A program made the position numbers and the translations under genes. 64,000 bases of DNA from Undaria pinnatifida (Eukaryota > Sar > Phaeophyceae > Laminariales > Alariaceae). Below the pieces are notes generated by a model. The model was not told the origin of the DNA. It searched no databases and was given only the letters and a program-made list of their open reading frames with translations. Below, piece after piece: positions 30,734 to 41,295 of this stretch. The DNA is taken from assembly GCA_012845835.1 (NCBI GenBank), contig JABAKD010000007.1:9273223-9337222 (forward strand). Reading direction: 5' to 3'. Each line of letters starts with the position of its first letter. The first letter of the stretch is position 1.

Positions 30734-31007
30734 GACACATACTACGGTAGAGCGCACCACTTTTTTTTTATGGGTTCCCCATTTTGGGAGCTTAAGACAT
30801 GTCCTTCTTAACCCTCAAAATGATTTGAAGTAAAAATAAAACTGCTACCAGATGAAAAAAACATGGCCCCTAGGTACACGACGATAATCCCGATAAACAA
30901 AATGGCCTATTATTATTTTTTTATTTTCCGACGATTTTGGGTTATGGAGCCCCGTCATTCAGAAGCCACATCACACGAAACGTGCTACCTCTATCGTAGC
31001 ACTCGTC
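30734..31007 (+). mobile_element. M1 MITE inside gypsy pol
   Basis: From GACACATACTACGGTAGAGC to CCTCTATCGTAGCACTCGTC. The usual M1 interior follows (GGGAGCTTAAGACATGTCCT, CCGACGATTTTGGGTTATGG). It lies between the RT tether and RNase H. Flanks ATCG/GCCG are imperfect. Confidence 0.85.
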
Positions 31008-31460
31008 GCCGCTCTACCGGTCCTGGTCTTCACCGATTGGAATGCCGTGGAGGACCGATGCCGTGGACGGTTCCGGCCCTTTCTAGGTGTACTGCGATGA
31101 CAGCGTCGATGGTTTGGGTGCCACGCTTGGCCAGGAGCAGGCCGACGGCTCCGTAAGGCCCATCGCCTATGTTGGCTGCGCTACCCTCAACTCGGAAAGG
31201 CATTGGACTCCGCTCGATTTGAAATCAGGCACAATTGTTGTGACGATGAAGCGCCTCCGAGGCTACATTTCGGGCACAGTTTTTCGTGGTTTTTCGATCG
31301 TAAGGCTTTGGAAAAAATCGACACCACAACGCACGGATCCAGCAATGGTTAGATTGTCGCACCGCTATCGATTACTACACACTCGGGTACCGAAAGGGAC
31401 GCGCCAACGGTGATGCCAATTCTGCCTCCCGTCTGCCACAGCCTGCAACTAATCACGGCC
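31008..31460 (+). pseudogene. Ty3/gypsy RNase H remnant
   Basis: Reads CDDSVDGLGATLGQEQADG, SVRPIAYVGCATLNSERH and TPLDLKSGTIVVTMKRL, then RGYISGTVFR. This is the classical Ty3/gypsy RNase H series: D-x-S-x-x-G-x-G-A, rPIaY, sLnsaE and R-x-Y-l-x-G-x-x-F. A frameshift follows FRGFS. A downstream frame keeps THGSSNG-like debris. Confidence 0.8.
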
Positions 31461-32480
31461 GCAGAGGTTCTGACCACCCGACCCCTGTAGGCGACGGCGC
31501 CATATACTTCGTCAGGGCATTCGGTGTATATACCCCGATCACATCGTTTCCCGACATTGGCTTGAGTACCTAGTGGCCAAGTCTAGTAAGACGGTTTTGG
31601 GTGGGCTCCCCTTGACCCCCACTGATGTTTGGGATTTTCGTGCACATGTGTCACCTATGTACATGAGGATCGATGACCTTTTTTCTCTTACTTGCCGCTC
31701 GTGTTTCTGATTTTGTCAATGCCGGTGATGACCTCCTCGACCGTGCACAATTGTCGTCTGCCGCCAAGGCTTCTTTTACTCCGGTTCACGCTGTGCCTTC
31801 AGGGGTTACCCCGCTGGCATTGTTGCCACTGCCCCCTACCCCCCTTTGAAGGCTCTCGTGGCACTGCCGAATTCGTGCCGCATCTCTACTCTGACACGCC
31901 GAAGAACAGCCGCTGCTCCCACTCCCCGCATCCCTGATGTTATCGAGTTCGGTTTCGGATCCGTCAGATTCTCTCGGTCGTCTTCTTTTCGGATCGACCC
32001 CCGCTGTGCATTCCGCGCCCTCGATCCCCCTTTGGCCGTCGCCTCGGGCCTGTCTCGGACCTCAACGACTGTTCCGATGGAACCCATGCCGCCTGACCGC
32101 GATTGAGCAGCGTGTTTGAGCACTAGGCCCTTGGGAATCCCGACCCTTTTGGGGTCTCCCTTCGCCCCTATTACCGATTTCGCCGCCCTCGGCGCTGCTG
32201 CCGAATTGCACTTTGGCGATTTCTCTGTGTGTTATTCACATACCCACCGGAGGGGGGAGTAGCTGCCAAAACCTCCGTGCTACGCCTCCATCCTATACAT
32301 TATTTTCGGCTGCCCATTGACCCTGCCCGCCGACGTCTGAGCGCGTTTTTCCTCGTACCAGTGCCCCCTCGTCGCGGAGATTCAGGAGCTTGCTGGCAGA
32401 GGCCACCTCCATACAAAGGATGAGGACATTGTCCTCCTCGTCCGTGGTCCAACTCCGGCCCCCCACTTGCTACGACTGGC
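31461..32480 (+). pseudogene. Ty3/gypsy Pro/Ala-rich linker between RNase H and integrase
   Basis: Several frames here are Pro/Ala/Ser-rich (for example ...RTPPLCIPRPRSPFGR). The position between RNase H and the integrase zinc finger suggests the variable linker of this element, now broken by stops. No cellular gene was seen. Confidence 0.45.
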
Positions 32481-33323
32481 GGGACGTATGGCTTGTCGTT
32501 TAACGATGACGAGCCGGTTCACCTTAATAAAGCGCCCTTGGATCGTGCAAGCCTGTCATTTGACTGCGTTTCCTGCCGTTTTGGCACGAACCGTACACTC
32601 CACATGCTAGAACGCTTCTATCGGTGGTTTGAAATGAGTATTAGCATCACCTGGTGGCTGCGCCACTGCCTAAAGTGCCAATCGCGGAAGGCACCACATT
32701 GACAGTTCGTTGGACCGTCATCTTGATCCCACTGTCTCCGAAACCGAGAATCGCGGTCTGCGTGGACTACTCGGGTCGCTGTCGGTCACGCCCCTGGGTA
32801 TAGCACCTAGATGTATCTTTCATTTGACGTTATAGCCGCCGCGCGGACATGTTCAATGTCACGGCCGCTTAATTTGCAGGCCAACATCCTTATCAACCGG
32901 TACTTTCCCTTTTGGGAACGCCCGCGTAGCACCTCCTCGGACAACGGCGTCCAGTTCTGCTCTTAGTTTCACGCGTCGCCTGCAAGCTCCGTGATGTTCG
33001 GCAAAACCGTCACCAGCTCCTATCGCCCGAATGGTGACGGTAGTGTCGAGCGAGTCGTCCCTACATTGACGAACGTGCTGGCTATGGTCGTCGTCAACGA
33101 GCGCCGAGATGATTAGGATGTGCAATTTACCTCACGTGGAGTTCATCTACAGCACTTCAGTCAGCGCCACCACAGGCTAGCCCCCAACAAGGTCCGCATG
33201 AGCAGACTCCCGTGCATCTCACTATTTTTAACTGCTCCAGGGCCACCGGCCATGATAATTGAACCCACGACCGTGTTGCATATTGAGACCTGGCGTCAGA
33301 TCGCCGACAACTCACCAACAAGA
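32481..33323 (+). pseudogene. Ty3/gypsy integrase remnant
   Basis: The HHCC-like finger is visible as RTLHMLERFYRWFEMS and WLRHCLKCQSRK. The core then shows VDYSG (first Asp), TSSDNGVQFCS (second Asp) and DGSVERV (Glu) in different frames. The C-terminal part, LAPNKVRMSRLP, lies at ~33180-33215. Stops and frameshifts are frequent. The M4 at 33324-33570 interrupts it. Confidence 0.75.
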
Positions 33324-33570
33324 GAGTCATTCTACGGTAGGCCGCCCAACATATATTAAACGATAATCGCCGGTTTAGAAGCCGGCTCCCGGCCGTACCT
33401 CTTGAAATACGGTGTCCCTTGCCACCTCGACGTCATTGTTCGAAAATGCTTTGCAAATAAGGAAATGCACGGAGACGTTTTTTAAAGAGAACCCTTCTTT
33501 GTCTCGAGCAGGCATGAAACGTTCGTTACAGAAAATCGCTGTTTTTCGGGGGGCTATCGTAGAATCAGTC
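33324..33570 (-). mobile_element. M4 MITE inside gypsy pol
   Basis: From GAGTCATTCTACGGTAGGCC to GGCTATCGTAGAATCAGTC, with the reverse M4 interior (CCGTACCTCTTGAAATACGG, CCTCGACGTCATTGTTCGAA). Flanks AAGA/AAAA match at 3 of 4 bases. Confidence 0.8.
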
Positions 33571-34171
33571 AAAATTGTTTTTGAAATGCATGCTTTGACT
33601 GTTCGTCGCGTGGAACGCCGACACTCAGCCCTTTCGGAAGCTTCGCGTCAGGTTCTCAACTTTGTTTTGAGTAACTGGGCATGGCTATATAATACGGCTT
33701 CCAGTGCCCGGAGGCCGGTGCTGATGCGACGATGCTCATGGTCGATTTGGCGCTCAATTGATGTGATCGCTGCAAGTTCCTTGCGGTCGTCTCCTATCTC
33801 ATAGAGGTTTACTGACGGTTCCCCCCTCTTGGATAAATTCATCTACTTGGATCTCCCCACGGACATTCCCCGTGCAGACGCCCACCGCCGCGTTTCCGTC
33901 GAGCTCTTCAAACCCTGGACTAATCACCACGACCGCGGGGACATGCCTAAGTATCTTGAGGACGGGTTGGGGCACTGCGTTCTCTCAAGCAAAAAATCTC
34001 CCCGTAGCAAGTCACTCAGGGCGACGTGTCGGCGCCCCTCCAACTGCTAGAGGTGGAAGAGATCGCCTGCCTCCGTCGGTCCGTGGTCGCGGTGGGGCCA
34101 CTGAGGTGGTGTACGAGACTCATTGGACTGGGCTCTCTCGCTCACCATGGGAACAGTAGAAGATGGACCTC
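33571..34171 (+). pseudogene. Ty3/gypsy integrase C-terminal region
   Basis: Frames carry VFEMHALTVRRVERRHSA, then LYLDLPTDIP-like YLDLPTDIPRADAHRRV, SVELFKPWTNHHDRGDMP and a chromodomain-like VVYETHWTGLSRSPWEQ. The last motif (hydrophobic-WxGLsxxxWE) is typical of chromodomains at the C-end of some Ty3 integrases. Broken by stops. Confidence 0.6.
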
Positions 34172-34416
34172 GACGCATGCTACGATAGAGGCACCCCACC
34201 TTTTTTTTTAGATTTCCTCAATCGGGAGCTTAAGACATGTCCCTCCCAAAAAACAAACTTGGACAGAACTAAAACCGCTACCGGACGAAAAATCCCATGA
34301 CCTAGGTACACAACGAGAATCAGGCATGAAAAATGACCTAATTCCGATGATTTTGGGCGATGGATCCCTGTCATTCAGAAACCGATTCAGCCAAATCTTA
34401 TATCGTAGCACGCGTC
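34172..34416 (+). mobile_element. M1 MITE, TSD CCTC, inside gypsy pol
   Basis: From GACGCATGCTACGATAGAGG to TTATATCGTAGCACGCGTC, with CCTC at 34168-34171 and 34417-34420. Confidence 0.9.
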
Positions 34417-34920
34417 CCTCCAGCTCTCACGGCAACAAATATCTCCCTGCCGGGCTGGCACTCTGAACGGGCACCGCCAAACCAACCACCAATTTCACCA
34501 GATGCACATTGGTGTTGCACAACGGGAACTTTCCCGCGCTAACGGCGAGCGAGTTTTAATACCTGCCTGCGGCTTCGTTCCGCGTTCTGCCTGGTTACGC
34601 AGCTACAGCACTACGGCGCTTCCGAAAAGGGCCCATGTTAGGTACAAAGCCGCCGACGGCTTGCGTGGCACTACCGACGACGGGGAACGTTTTGCGTGCG
34701 TTTTGGACGACCCGGGACCAATCAAGCTTCCTATCTCTCCGACTCGCTGCACGATTTCGACATGAGGTGTTTAAGGTTGTGGAAGACATTCAAATCCGGA
34801 GCGATAGATCAGTTGCACGCGGGATCCAATGTAACGTAGATGAACCTCGAGGAGCGGTCACGGGTAGTTGTTTCATGCGGGGGGTCTTCCGCTGTTTCTC
34901 CGCTTGGTTTTGACTCCCCG
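34417..34920 (+). pseudogene. Ty3/gypsy C-terminal tail
   Basis: Frames include RIGAAQRELSRANGERV-like sequence, PRSAWLRSYSTTALPKR and FLDDPGPIKLPISPTR-like sequence. This continues the region after the chromodomain. Sequence beyond ~34920 no longer looks like pol. Confidence 0.45.
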
Positions 34921-35062
34921 CAGGGTTACGAACGATGTCCATTCCGCGGGTGATCCTTACACGTAGCGTTTTCTGGTATGTGTTTGAGACCGCTCAAGGT
35001 GTCTGTGGTGAGATTTTCGACCATCTCGCCCTTCACCCCCGGCGTTGATTTGCATTTTTTTT

Positions 35063-35450
35063 CGTCTAGTCACCTGCGTCCCTCGGATGCAGGCAATCAC
35101 GTTTGCTGTCGTTGCCCCAGGGCTCCCGCATCATTTGTTCTGTCTATCTTGTTTCCATTCCTCGCAATACTCTGTGGAAGGCGTCAGCTCTCGCGTCTGC
35201 CAATTCCGCCATTGCCTCGGTGCTTCCTGTATTCCTTTTCCGGTCTTCGGTTTTCCGTGTTCGGTTTTCTTCTCTGTTATGTTTCCGGAGGCTTCGAACC
35301 CTCACTAGGGTAGACGGTGTGATAATGGATTTTAAAGAGCCTCGTCTTCGAGCCATGTTTTAGGTTGTGGGACCGTCGCTCCCCCGAGCCTTTTGTATAC
35401 ATACCAGCTACCAGGTGCCAATTTTATATATATCCAGTAGGTGTGGTGTA
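35063..35450 (+). repeat. Direct repeat D1, copy 1 (~390 bp)
   Basis: CCTCGGATGCAGGCAATCAC, CATTCCTCGCAATA, TTTCCGGAGGCTTCG, AGGTTGTGGGACCGTCG and ACATACCAGCTACCAGGTGC recur in the same order at 36508-36905. The nature of the repeat (LTR or SINE body) is not resolved. Confidence 0.7.
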
Positions 35451-35456
35451 TGTCAT

Positions 35457-35560
35457 AAGGCTTAGTTTCGGTAAGCTATTTGTTGAGGAAATAAGAGGTA
35501 TTAGTCCGTATGACCAGTTGCAAAAGGGTAACCAATAGCTTACCCAAACTAAGCCCTATA
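35457..35560 (-). repeat. Inverted fragment of the TRIM-like terminal repeat
   Basis: ATAAGGCTTAGTTTCGGTAA at the left, then GGTAACCAATAGCTTACCCA as its inverted counterpart at the right. The latter is the reverse complement of the 3' end of the direct repeats at 35561 and 35856, so the segment can fold back. Confidence 0.65.
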
Positions 35561-36034
35561 ACGCTCTCTCCCTGGTATACCCAGGAAATGGAACGGCTTG
35601 GATATTGACAAGTTCTGCCCGTATGTCCGGCCGACCTGCTATCCCGCCGGTTCAGGGGAGGAGAGTGTTGATAAGGCTTAGTTTGGGTAAGCTATTGGTT
35701 AACTTTTTGTAAGTGGTCAAACGGACTAATGCCCCACAATTACCTTAACAAATGGCGTCGTCGACAGACCATGGATTTTTTGGGTCGTGGGTTCAAATCC
35801 CGCCATCCACAATAAAAAAAGTTTTCAGACTTTCCCCATGTCGAACTTGAAAAATACGCTCTCTGGTATCCCCAGGAAATTTAACCGTTTGAATATTGAC
35901 AGGTCCGCTATCCGGCCGACTCGGTATCCCGCCGTTTCAGGCGGGGAGAGTTTTATAAGGCTTAGTTTGGGTAAGCTATTGGTTAACCTTTTGCAAGTGG
36001 TCAAACGTACTAATGCCCCACAAATACCTTAACA
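35561..36034 (+). mobile_element. TRIM-like element: two ~185-bp direct repeats around ~105 bp
   Basis: Direct repeats 35561-35750 and 35856-36034 share ACGCTCTCT, GGTAT(A/C)CCCAGGAAAT, GGATATTGACA, AGGCTTAGTTTGGGTAAGCT and CCTTAACA. The left one is followed at once by AATGGCGTCGTCGACAG, like the gypsy primer site at 29047. The inner 105 bp also contains GGGTTCAAATCCCGCCATCC, a tRNA T-arm-like sequence. There are no coding regions. Confidence 0.5.
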
Positions 36035-36074
36035 TATATATATATATATATATATATACATTTTTTTTTTTCGC

Positions 36075-36366
36075 ACACTTCTACTTTCCAGCTTGTGGAC
36101 AAGACGTGGTCACAGATGTCGTCCCTTCTTCCCCTCGGTTCTTGCCTTCAATATTTATCGCGCATAGGGTTCAGCGATCCCACTGCTCGTCGATTTTCCA
36201 TCGAGCGATGGTAAGCCACGCCCTCGCGCTTTCCACATGTCACTTTGTGCGCAAGAAAAAATCCCCACGAATTTATACGAGTATGCACTCGGGGGGATTC
36301 GAACTCACGAAGCTGACTTATACCAGGCTCGAGGATAACCTGATACGCTACCGGGGCGACCGATTT
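36075..36366 (-). mobile_element. SINE A, complete, head at right
   Basis: Minus strand from ~36362: TCGCCCCGGTAGCGTATCAG, GGTTATCCTCGAGCC and B box GAGTTCGAATCCCCC, then a body with ATGGAAAATCGACGAGCAGT, GAACCCTATGCGCGATAAAT and a poly-A-like end (poly-T at 36061-36072 on the plus strand). Confidence 0.75.
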
Positions 36367-36507
36367 AACATGTATCTCCATCACCCCCCCTCGGGAACTG
36401 ACTGCTATTATTGTAGCTTTCAGTGCTTGTGGCATATAACGCTAACTTCTACCCCCCCCCCGTGCACAGTTCAGTTGTTATCACCGATATATATATGTAT
36501 ATGTATA

Positions 36508-36905
36508 TGTATATTTTCGTCCCCCCTCCCCCACCACCCGCCTCTCTCGGACGCAGGCCATCACTTTTGCCGTCATTTCCACAGGGTTTCCGCATTATTT
36601 TCCCTGTTTCCCTTGTTCCCATTCCTCGCAATAACCAATGAAAGGCGATAGCTCTCACGTCTGCCGACCCCGCCATTGCCTTGGTGCTTTCTGCATTCCT
36701 TTTTTCCGTTTTCGGTTCTCCTTTGTCGGTTTTCTTCTCTGGTATGTTTCCGGAGGCTTCGCAGGTGTGAGAAAGGATTTCGAAAAATATCATCTTTGAG
36801 CCGTGTTCTAGGTCGCGGGACCGGCGTTTTCCTCGAGTCTTTCGAACGCATACCAGCTGCCAGATACCTATTTTGTATGCCCATTCAATGAGTGTGGTGT
36901 ATCGT
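36508..36905 (+). repeat. Direct repeat D1, copy 2
   Basis: Matches 35063-35450 throughout (CTCGGACGCAGGCCATCAC, CATTCCTCGCAATAACC, TTTCCGGAGGCTTCGCAGG, GCATACCAGCTGCCAGATAC). A second short duplication (AACTGACTGCTATTAT) links 36398 and 36962. Confidence 0.7.
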
Positions 36906-37669
36906 TATCACCCGGTATATCGTTACCACCCGCTGTATCGTTATCACCCCCCCCCCCCGGCAACTGACTGCTATTATTTTAGCTCGCAGTCTTTGTGGTA
37001 TATAACTCTAACACCTACCACGCCCCCTCCCGCGTTTTTTTCCTTGTATCCACTTCTAGACATAATATGGGACAATATATATATGTATGTCGATGGGAGC
37101 ATATTCGGGTACCCAATAGCTTTTCCAGCATAGGGCGAATCGTATCACCATTGGGGTGTTTATTTCCAGGGAAATGTCTCGTCGGAGGTGTTGTATGACA
37201 TCGACGTTTGTCAGTGTCGTCGCATCGACATCGCTACCGCTTGGGCATAGAAAACAACTCGGTTCTGCATCTATATCAAAATGAAAATTATTTGAGCCAG
37301 CTATTCATCGAACTTTTTTAGCACACACTTGGCGTCGTCAAATTACGTTTTGCCGTCGGTAACTTATGATTATAATGTCGCTGCCTACGGGCCTCAGGTT
37401 CGCCTGCGGTCCTCGCTAGGCTGCGGCGAAGGCTGCCTGTATTCCAATACTAAGCCCCATTAAAACAGTATGTATTGTTCCATGCTCTAATTAAAGGGTT
37501 TTCGACGTTCAAATTCCATGGGTTCTAGTATACCGTACAACACGGAAGAAAGCACGCCCCCCCTAGATAACACCCCCGCCCCCCACATGGGCACACCCGA
37601 TGATATATATATATACATATATATATGTGTCCATTAGCAGTTAGGTGCTCGGAAATCTATTTCTTCCAG
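36906..37669. other. Unannotated stretch
   Basis: Short TATATATA runs and poly-C. Nothing supported as a gene. Confidence 0.4.
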
Positions 37670-37915
37670 GTAGCAGCAGCTAAGTTGATGACAGACATGA
37701 TTAGACATGGTTATGCCAAGGAACGTTTGAGGAGCAAACTCCAAAATTTCCGCAAAACATTTTTCAAAAACTCACCGATAAAGCCGACTATTAAAAGAGT
37801 GCATGACCCGGTTGCACGTGAGAAGTATTGGTGGTTGGTCACTGAGGGAGTTTGGAAATGTATCGAAAGGGAAGGTCAAGCACCCGGGCATGATAGACTG
37901 CTGAGTGATGAGTGG
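37670..37915 (+). CDS. Isolated internal exon, unknown protein
   Basis: 246 nt, phase 0, acceptor TATTTCTTCCAG and donor GAGTGG|GTACGT. It encodes VAAAKLMTDMIRHGYAKERL, RSKLQNFRKTFFKNSP, IKRVHDPVAREKYWWL and VTEGVWKCIEREGQ, ending HDRLLSDEW. It has a normal amino-acid mix and no low complexity. The W-rich, basic helices may be DNA-binding (SANT/Myb-like spacing), but no family is recognised. It could belong to a cellular gene or to an unrecognised transposon ORF. Neighbouring exons were not identified. Confidence 0.5.
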
Positions 37916-38761
37916 GTACGTCTTTGTACGTTACATGGTTTTTAAGAATGAGCGATTGAATTGCAGAAGTTATACATGATTTATGGGAATTGCCACTTCG
38001 CCTGTCCCTCAAACGTTTATTTTCACGAAGTGTCATAGAGAAATGAACAACCACCGTTTATGGGAATATATAGATATGAGAGTTGTGAAGAGGGGGGGTG
38101 GGGGGAGGGTATTTTCGTGGATAAGTGGAAACGTAGTGGCATAGCCGTAGACATGAGAGCTTGACAGTGTAATGCACCGTGATTCCTGAGTAAACATGGC
38201 AGTTAATCGGAAAAGGTGTGTAGATTACGTATGTTACATTTGGATGTGTGTGGGTTGGGAAGCGGGTATATATGAGTGTGGAAGTGTGTATGGACTGTAC
38301 TGGGTATTTGTGGGTTGAAAATAGGGTATATATAGGCATGGAAGTGTTCAACCTACGTACGTAGGCTACAACGTCTTTATTAAATACGTTACCAAAGGCG
38401 TTACGATACATCTGAGAATGACCAAAACGTTATCAAAAATAATATTGTTATGTATGGGTGATTTTGTCCTCTCTACGACGTCGATTGAGGAATGAAAATT
38501 ATAACCAAGATACTCAGTTATACCAACGCAAAACATACATTCATGACGTACACATCAAACACGCTACCTAGAACCGAAGTATTTCAGGAAATGAACAACG
38601 CCGATAATCATGCCAAAACATGGTATGTCCACGGAAACAACGAACGTTACTGAGTCAAAATCACGCCTGAATGCGAGAGCTAGTGGTCGGTTTTATTTAC
38701 CCCCAATCGTCTCATACATCGCCTAGACCTAGCACCACACGTATAGCAAGCCTCTACATGA
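37916..38761. other. Unannotated stretch
   Basis: Contains a ~65-bp degenerate duplication (GGGTATATATGAGTGTGGAA near 38260; AGGGTATATATAGGCATGGA near 38322). No gene. Confidence 0.4.
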
Positions 38762-39182
38762 ATGATTAATACGCGCGATAGGAGTATCACACACAATCTT
38801 GCAAAAATGAGTTTCGACCAAATCTTTGATCTCACAGCTGGAGTGTATGTGTGTTACCCAAACCTCTTCAAAACCTTATCCCCCCAACCCCCCCCCCCCT
38901 CTTTTTTTTTCTTTTTTTTTTCTCTTTTTTTCCTGCTCTCTCCCAAACGCCCCACATCGAAATCCGCCAGGGTAATAAACACTTCCACGCACTGAATATC
39001 CCGCTGCTGAAATTCAACCCCCCCCCCCCCCTTCCCCCCCCACCAGTTATTCGACTTACAGGCTTCACTTGATGAACTGATGCATTACCTTCTACGAGTT
39101 TGATAGTTTCCGTCCACAGACTGACTAACATCACTCTGCTGACCCTGCTAGCTACACTGTAGTTGCAAGTGGAGTCGCCGAA
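38762..39182 (+). repeat. Unclassified repeat U1, copy 1
   Basis: Block a (TAATACGCGCGATAGGAGTA, GATCTCACAGCTGGAGTGTA; 38766-38850) precedes block b (CACCAGTTATTCGACTTACA, GTTGACCCTG-like sequence, TAGCTACACTGTAGTTGCAA; 39040-39182). C and T runs lie between. Confidence 0.65.
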
Positions 39183-39739
39183 ACCTCCCACAGCTCATCA
39201 TATGTCACCCGCCAACATGACGGGATCCAGCGGTCGCAGTGATGAAACACCTACGACTTCGTCCACATCAATGTACTCAATAAGCAGACTACCTATATAC
39301 ACAAACGCTTTCTTGCAAAATCCCCCCCCCTCCTCCCCCCCCCCCCCTTTTTCTTAACCCTAGCCTCACTCCGTATTTCGATTCAACCCACACCGTGTGG
39401 CAAAATAATTAATACACACATAGTCTAACTATGAAGAGTAACGGTATTGTAAGTGTATTATGATACCGCTACAACCCATAGTTGTCAAGGCTGGTTATTG
39501 CATGTTTATCTTCAGGGATAAATATGCATTTAACCATACTTGACAAAAGCCGCAAGGGGGAACGTTGAAATTGCCAAATGTCCCTCGCAACTTCGTTTTT
39601 AGCCCCCCGAAGCAGTTTTCTCGGCGTACATAAATACGCTTTGCAGATATACACAACAGCAACAGCCCTTCATGAGCACCACCTCCTTCCACTTGGTTTG
39701 CTGGTCAACGAACCCCCCCCAACCACTGTAAACCAATAT

Positions 39740-40105
39740 GTATTTGAAAACGCCACTCTGAAACAACCCGATAACAAAGTCTAGAACGTGAACTAAAAAT
39801 ACGGGTGTAGCAACAACCATGAGGACACATAATAATATGTATTTGAAAATACCACTCTGATACAATACGATAACGAAGTCTAGAACATCAACCAAATCGT
39901 ACACGTGTAGCTAAAACCACGCGGTTACAAAAAATTATGTATTCGAAAACGCCACTCCGGAACAACACGATAACGAAGTCTAGAACATCAACCAAAACAT
40001 ATACGTGTAGCAACAACAACGCGGAAAGCACCACTTTGAAACAATACGATAACGAAGTCTGTAGTATCAACCAAAATATACACGTGTAGCAAAAACCACG
40101 CGGAC
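39740..40105. repeat. Tandem repeat, ~98-bp unit, about 3.7 units
   Basis: CGATAACGAAGTCTAGAACA-type cores at ~39770, 39869, 39968 and 40045, with ACACGTGTAGCAACAACC and TATTTGAAAACGCCACTCTG in each unit. Confidence 0.85.
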
Positions 40106-40892
40106 ACACGACACACGAAAACCATATATACTTCCGCATACGAAACCCAGTCAAAAGATGGAACCCATATACCCTGGGTTCCAAATTGAGGTCCCTACAA
40201 GTCAGAAACATCACATAGTCTACATAAAGTCTTTACATAGGGCTAAAATGCGTCACAACTGCTCGATGCCAAATGACAGGTTCATCAAGAACGCAAGAAC
40301 AAACAGAACGAAAGACGGAGTAATCGCAGCAGCGCGAATCATCATAGCATTCGCCCACCACACCACCCCCTTTGAAATTGGTTTTGAGCATCAGCGAACT
40401 GGGTCCAACGCATGCCCGTACGTAGTGTCTTAGGTGGAGTGAGGAGCGGTAGCAAAAATCAAGTGCGCTGCTCGATAACCTGTTCCTGACCGTCGGTATA
40501 CTGAACTTCGGTCCGCGTCTTCTCTGTGTCAGGTGTGTGAGGAATTTATTTGTCGTTGTTTAAGCAAGCGGTTGCGTTGGCATACACTTTACCTGGCTTG
40601 ATGTAAAGGAAATGAGCACCAATCAGCGATCATCTACTACACGTTAGGGCATGTTTTCATGAGCACCACTAACAAGAGCACCAGACATGGACGTGACATC
40701 TACAGGACCACAATATCTTCGACGACAGTGGGGAGAAAACAGGACGAATAATCGCACACTATATAATAATGTGAAAAATAAGTACAGACAGATATGTTGA
40801 CACTGCGGTAAACCACACGACCAACCTATTACATAGGGTATTTCGTGCCTCCATCCGTTTACATGATTGCCTGACAACCACTACCATACCAA
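40106..40892. other. Unannotated stretch
   Basis: One 91-codon frame (40158-40433) begins MEPIYPGFQIEVPTSQ and lacks recognisable features. It is not called a gene. Confidence 0.35.
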
Positions 40893-41068
40893 ACGCAGTA
40901 GCATATGCCTAACAAAGTAAAGTCACCCTCGCGTTCAATAGTGGTGACATCGCATGCCCACGTGAGACAACCCCTACGAAACGCAGTAGCATATGCCTAA
41001 CGAAGTAAAGTCACCCTTGCGGTCAATAGTGGTGACATCGCATATATATGACATCGCATGCCCACCTT
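40893..41068. repeat. Two-copy tandem repeat, 88-bp period
   Basis: ACGCAGTAGCATATGCCTAA begins at 40893 and 40981. Both copies include AATAGTGGTGACATCGCATG. Confidence 0.9.
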
Positions 41069-41295
41069 GCCTGCTGTATTTGTAAGACGTATCTCTGTCT
41101 TAGAATTGTCGACCTCAGAGCCCCACATCTGCACGGTAAAAATAATGGGCGTGAAATCGTACATTTGAGACAATAATAATTGCTCTCTAATAATCGCTCT
41201 CCCTTGCTCAAACGCCCCACCTAATATCGAAATCCGCCAGATTAATAAACACTTCACGCACTGGATACCACCTCATTATCTTTCTAGAGCCATCC

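Larger units (their letters stand above)
29047..34920 (+). mobile_element. Ty3/gypsy retrotransposon, degenerate internal region
   Basis: One pol region, read in order on the plus strand: pre-RT linker and RT start, RT remnants, RNase H, a Pro-rich linker, integrase and a C-terminal tail. It carries many stops and frameshifts. Four MITEs (29763-30072, 30734-31007, 33324-33570, 34172-34416) split it. Removing them rejoins the reading frame locally. No intact gag or protease was recognised and no 3' LTR found, so the copy is dead and truncated. Confidence 0.85.

Noticed and set aside
36300..36362. tRNA gene on minus strand
   Set aside because: Same SINE A head as at 43895-43970. Multicopy with mutated boxes.
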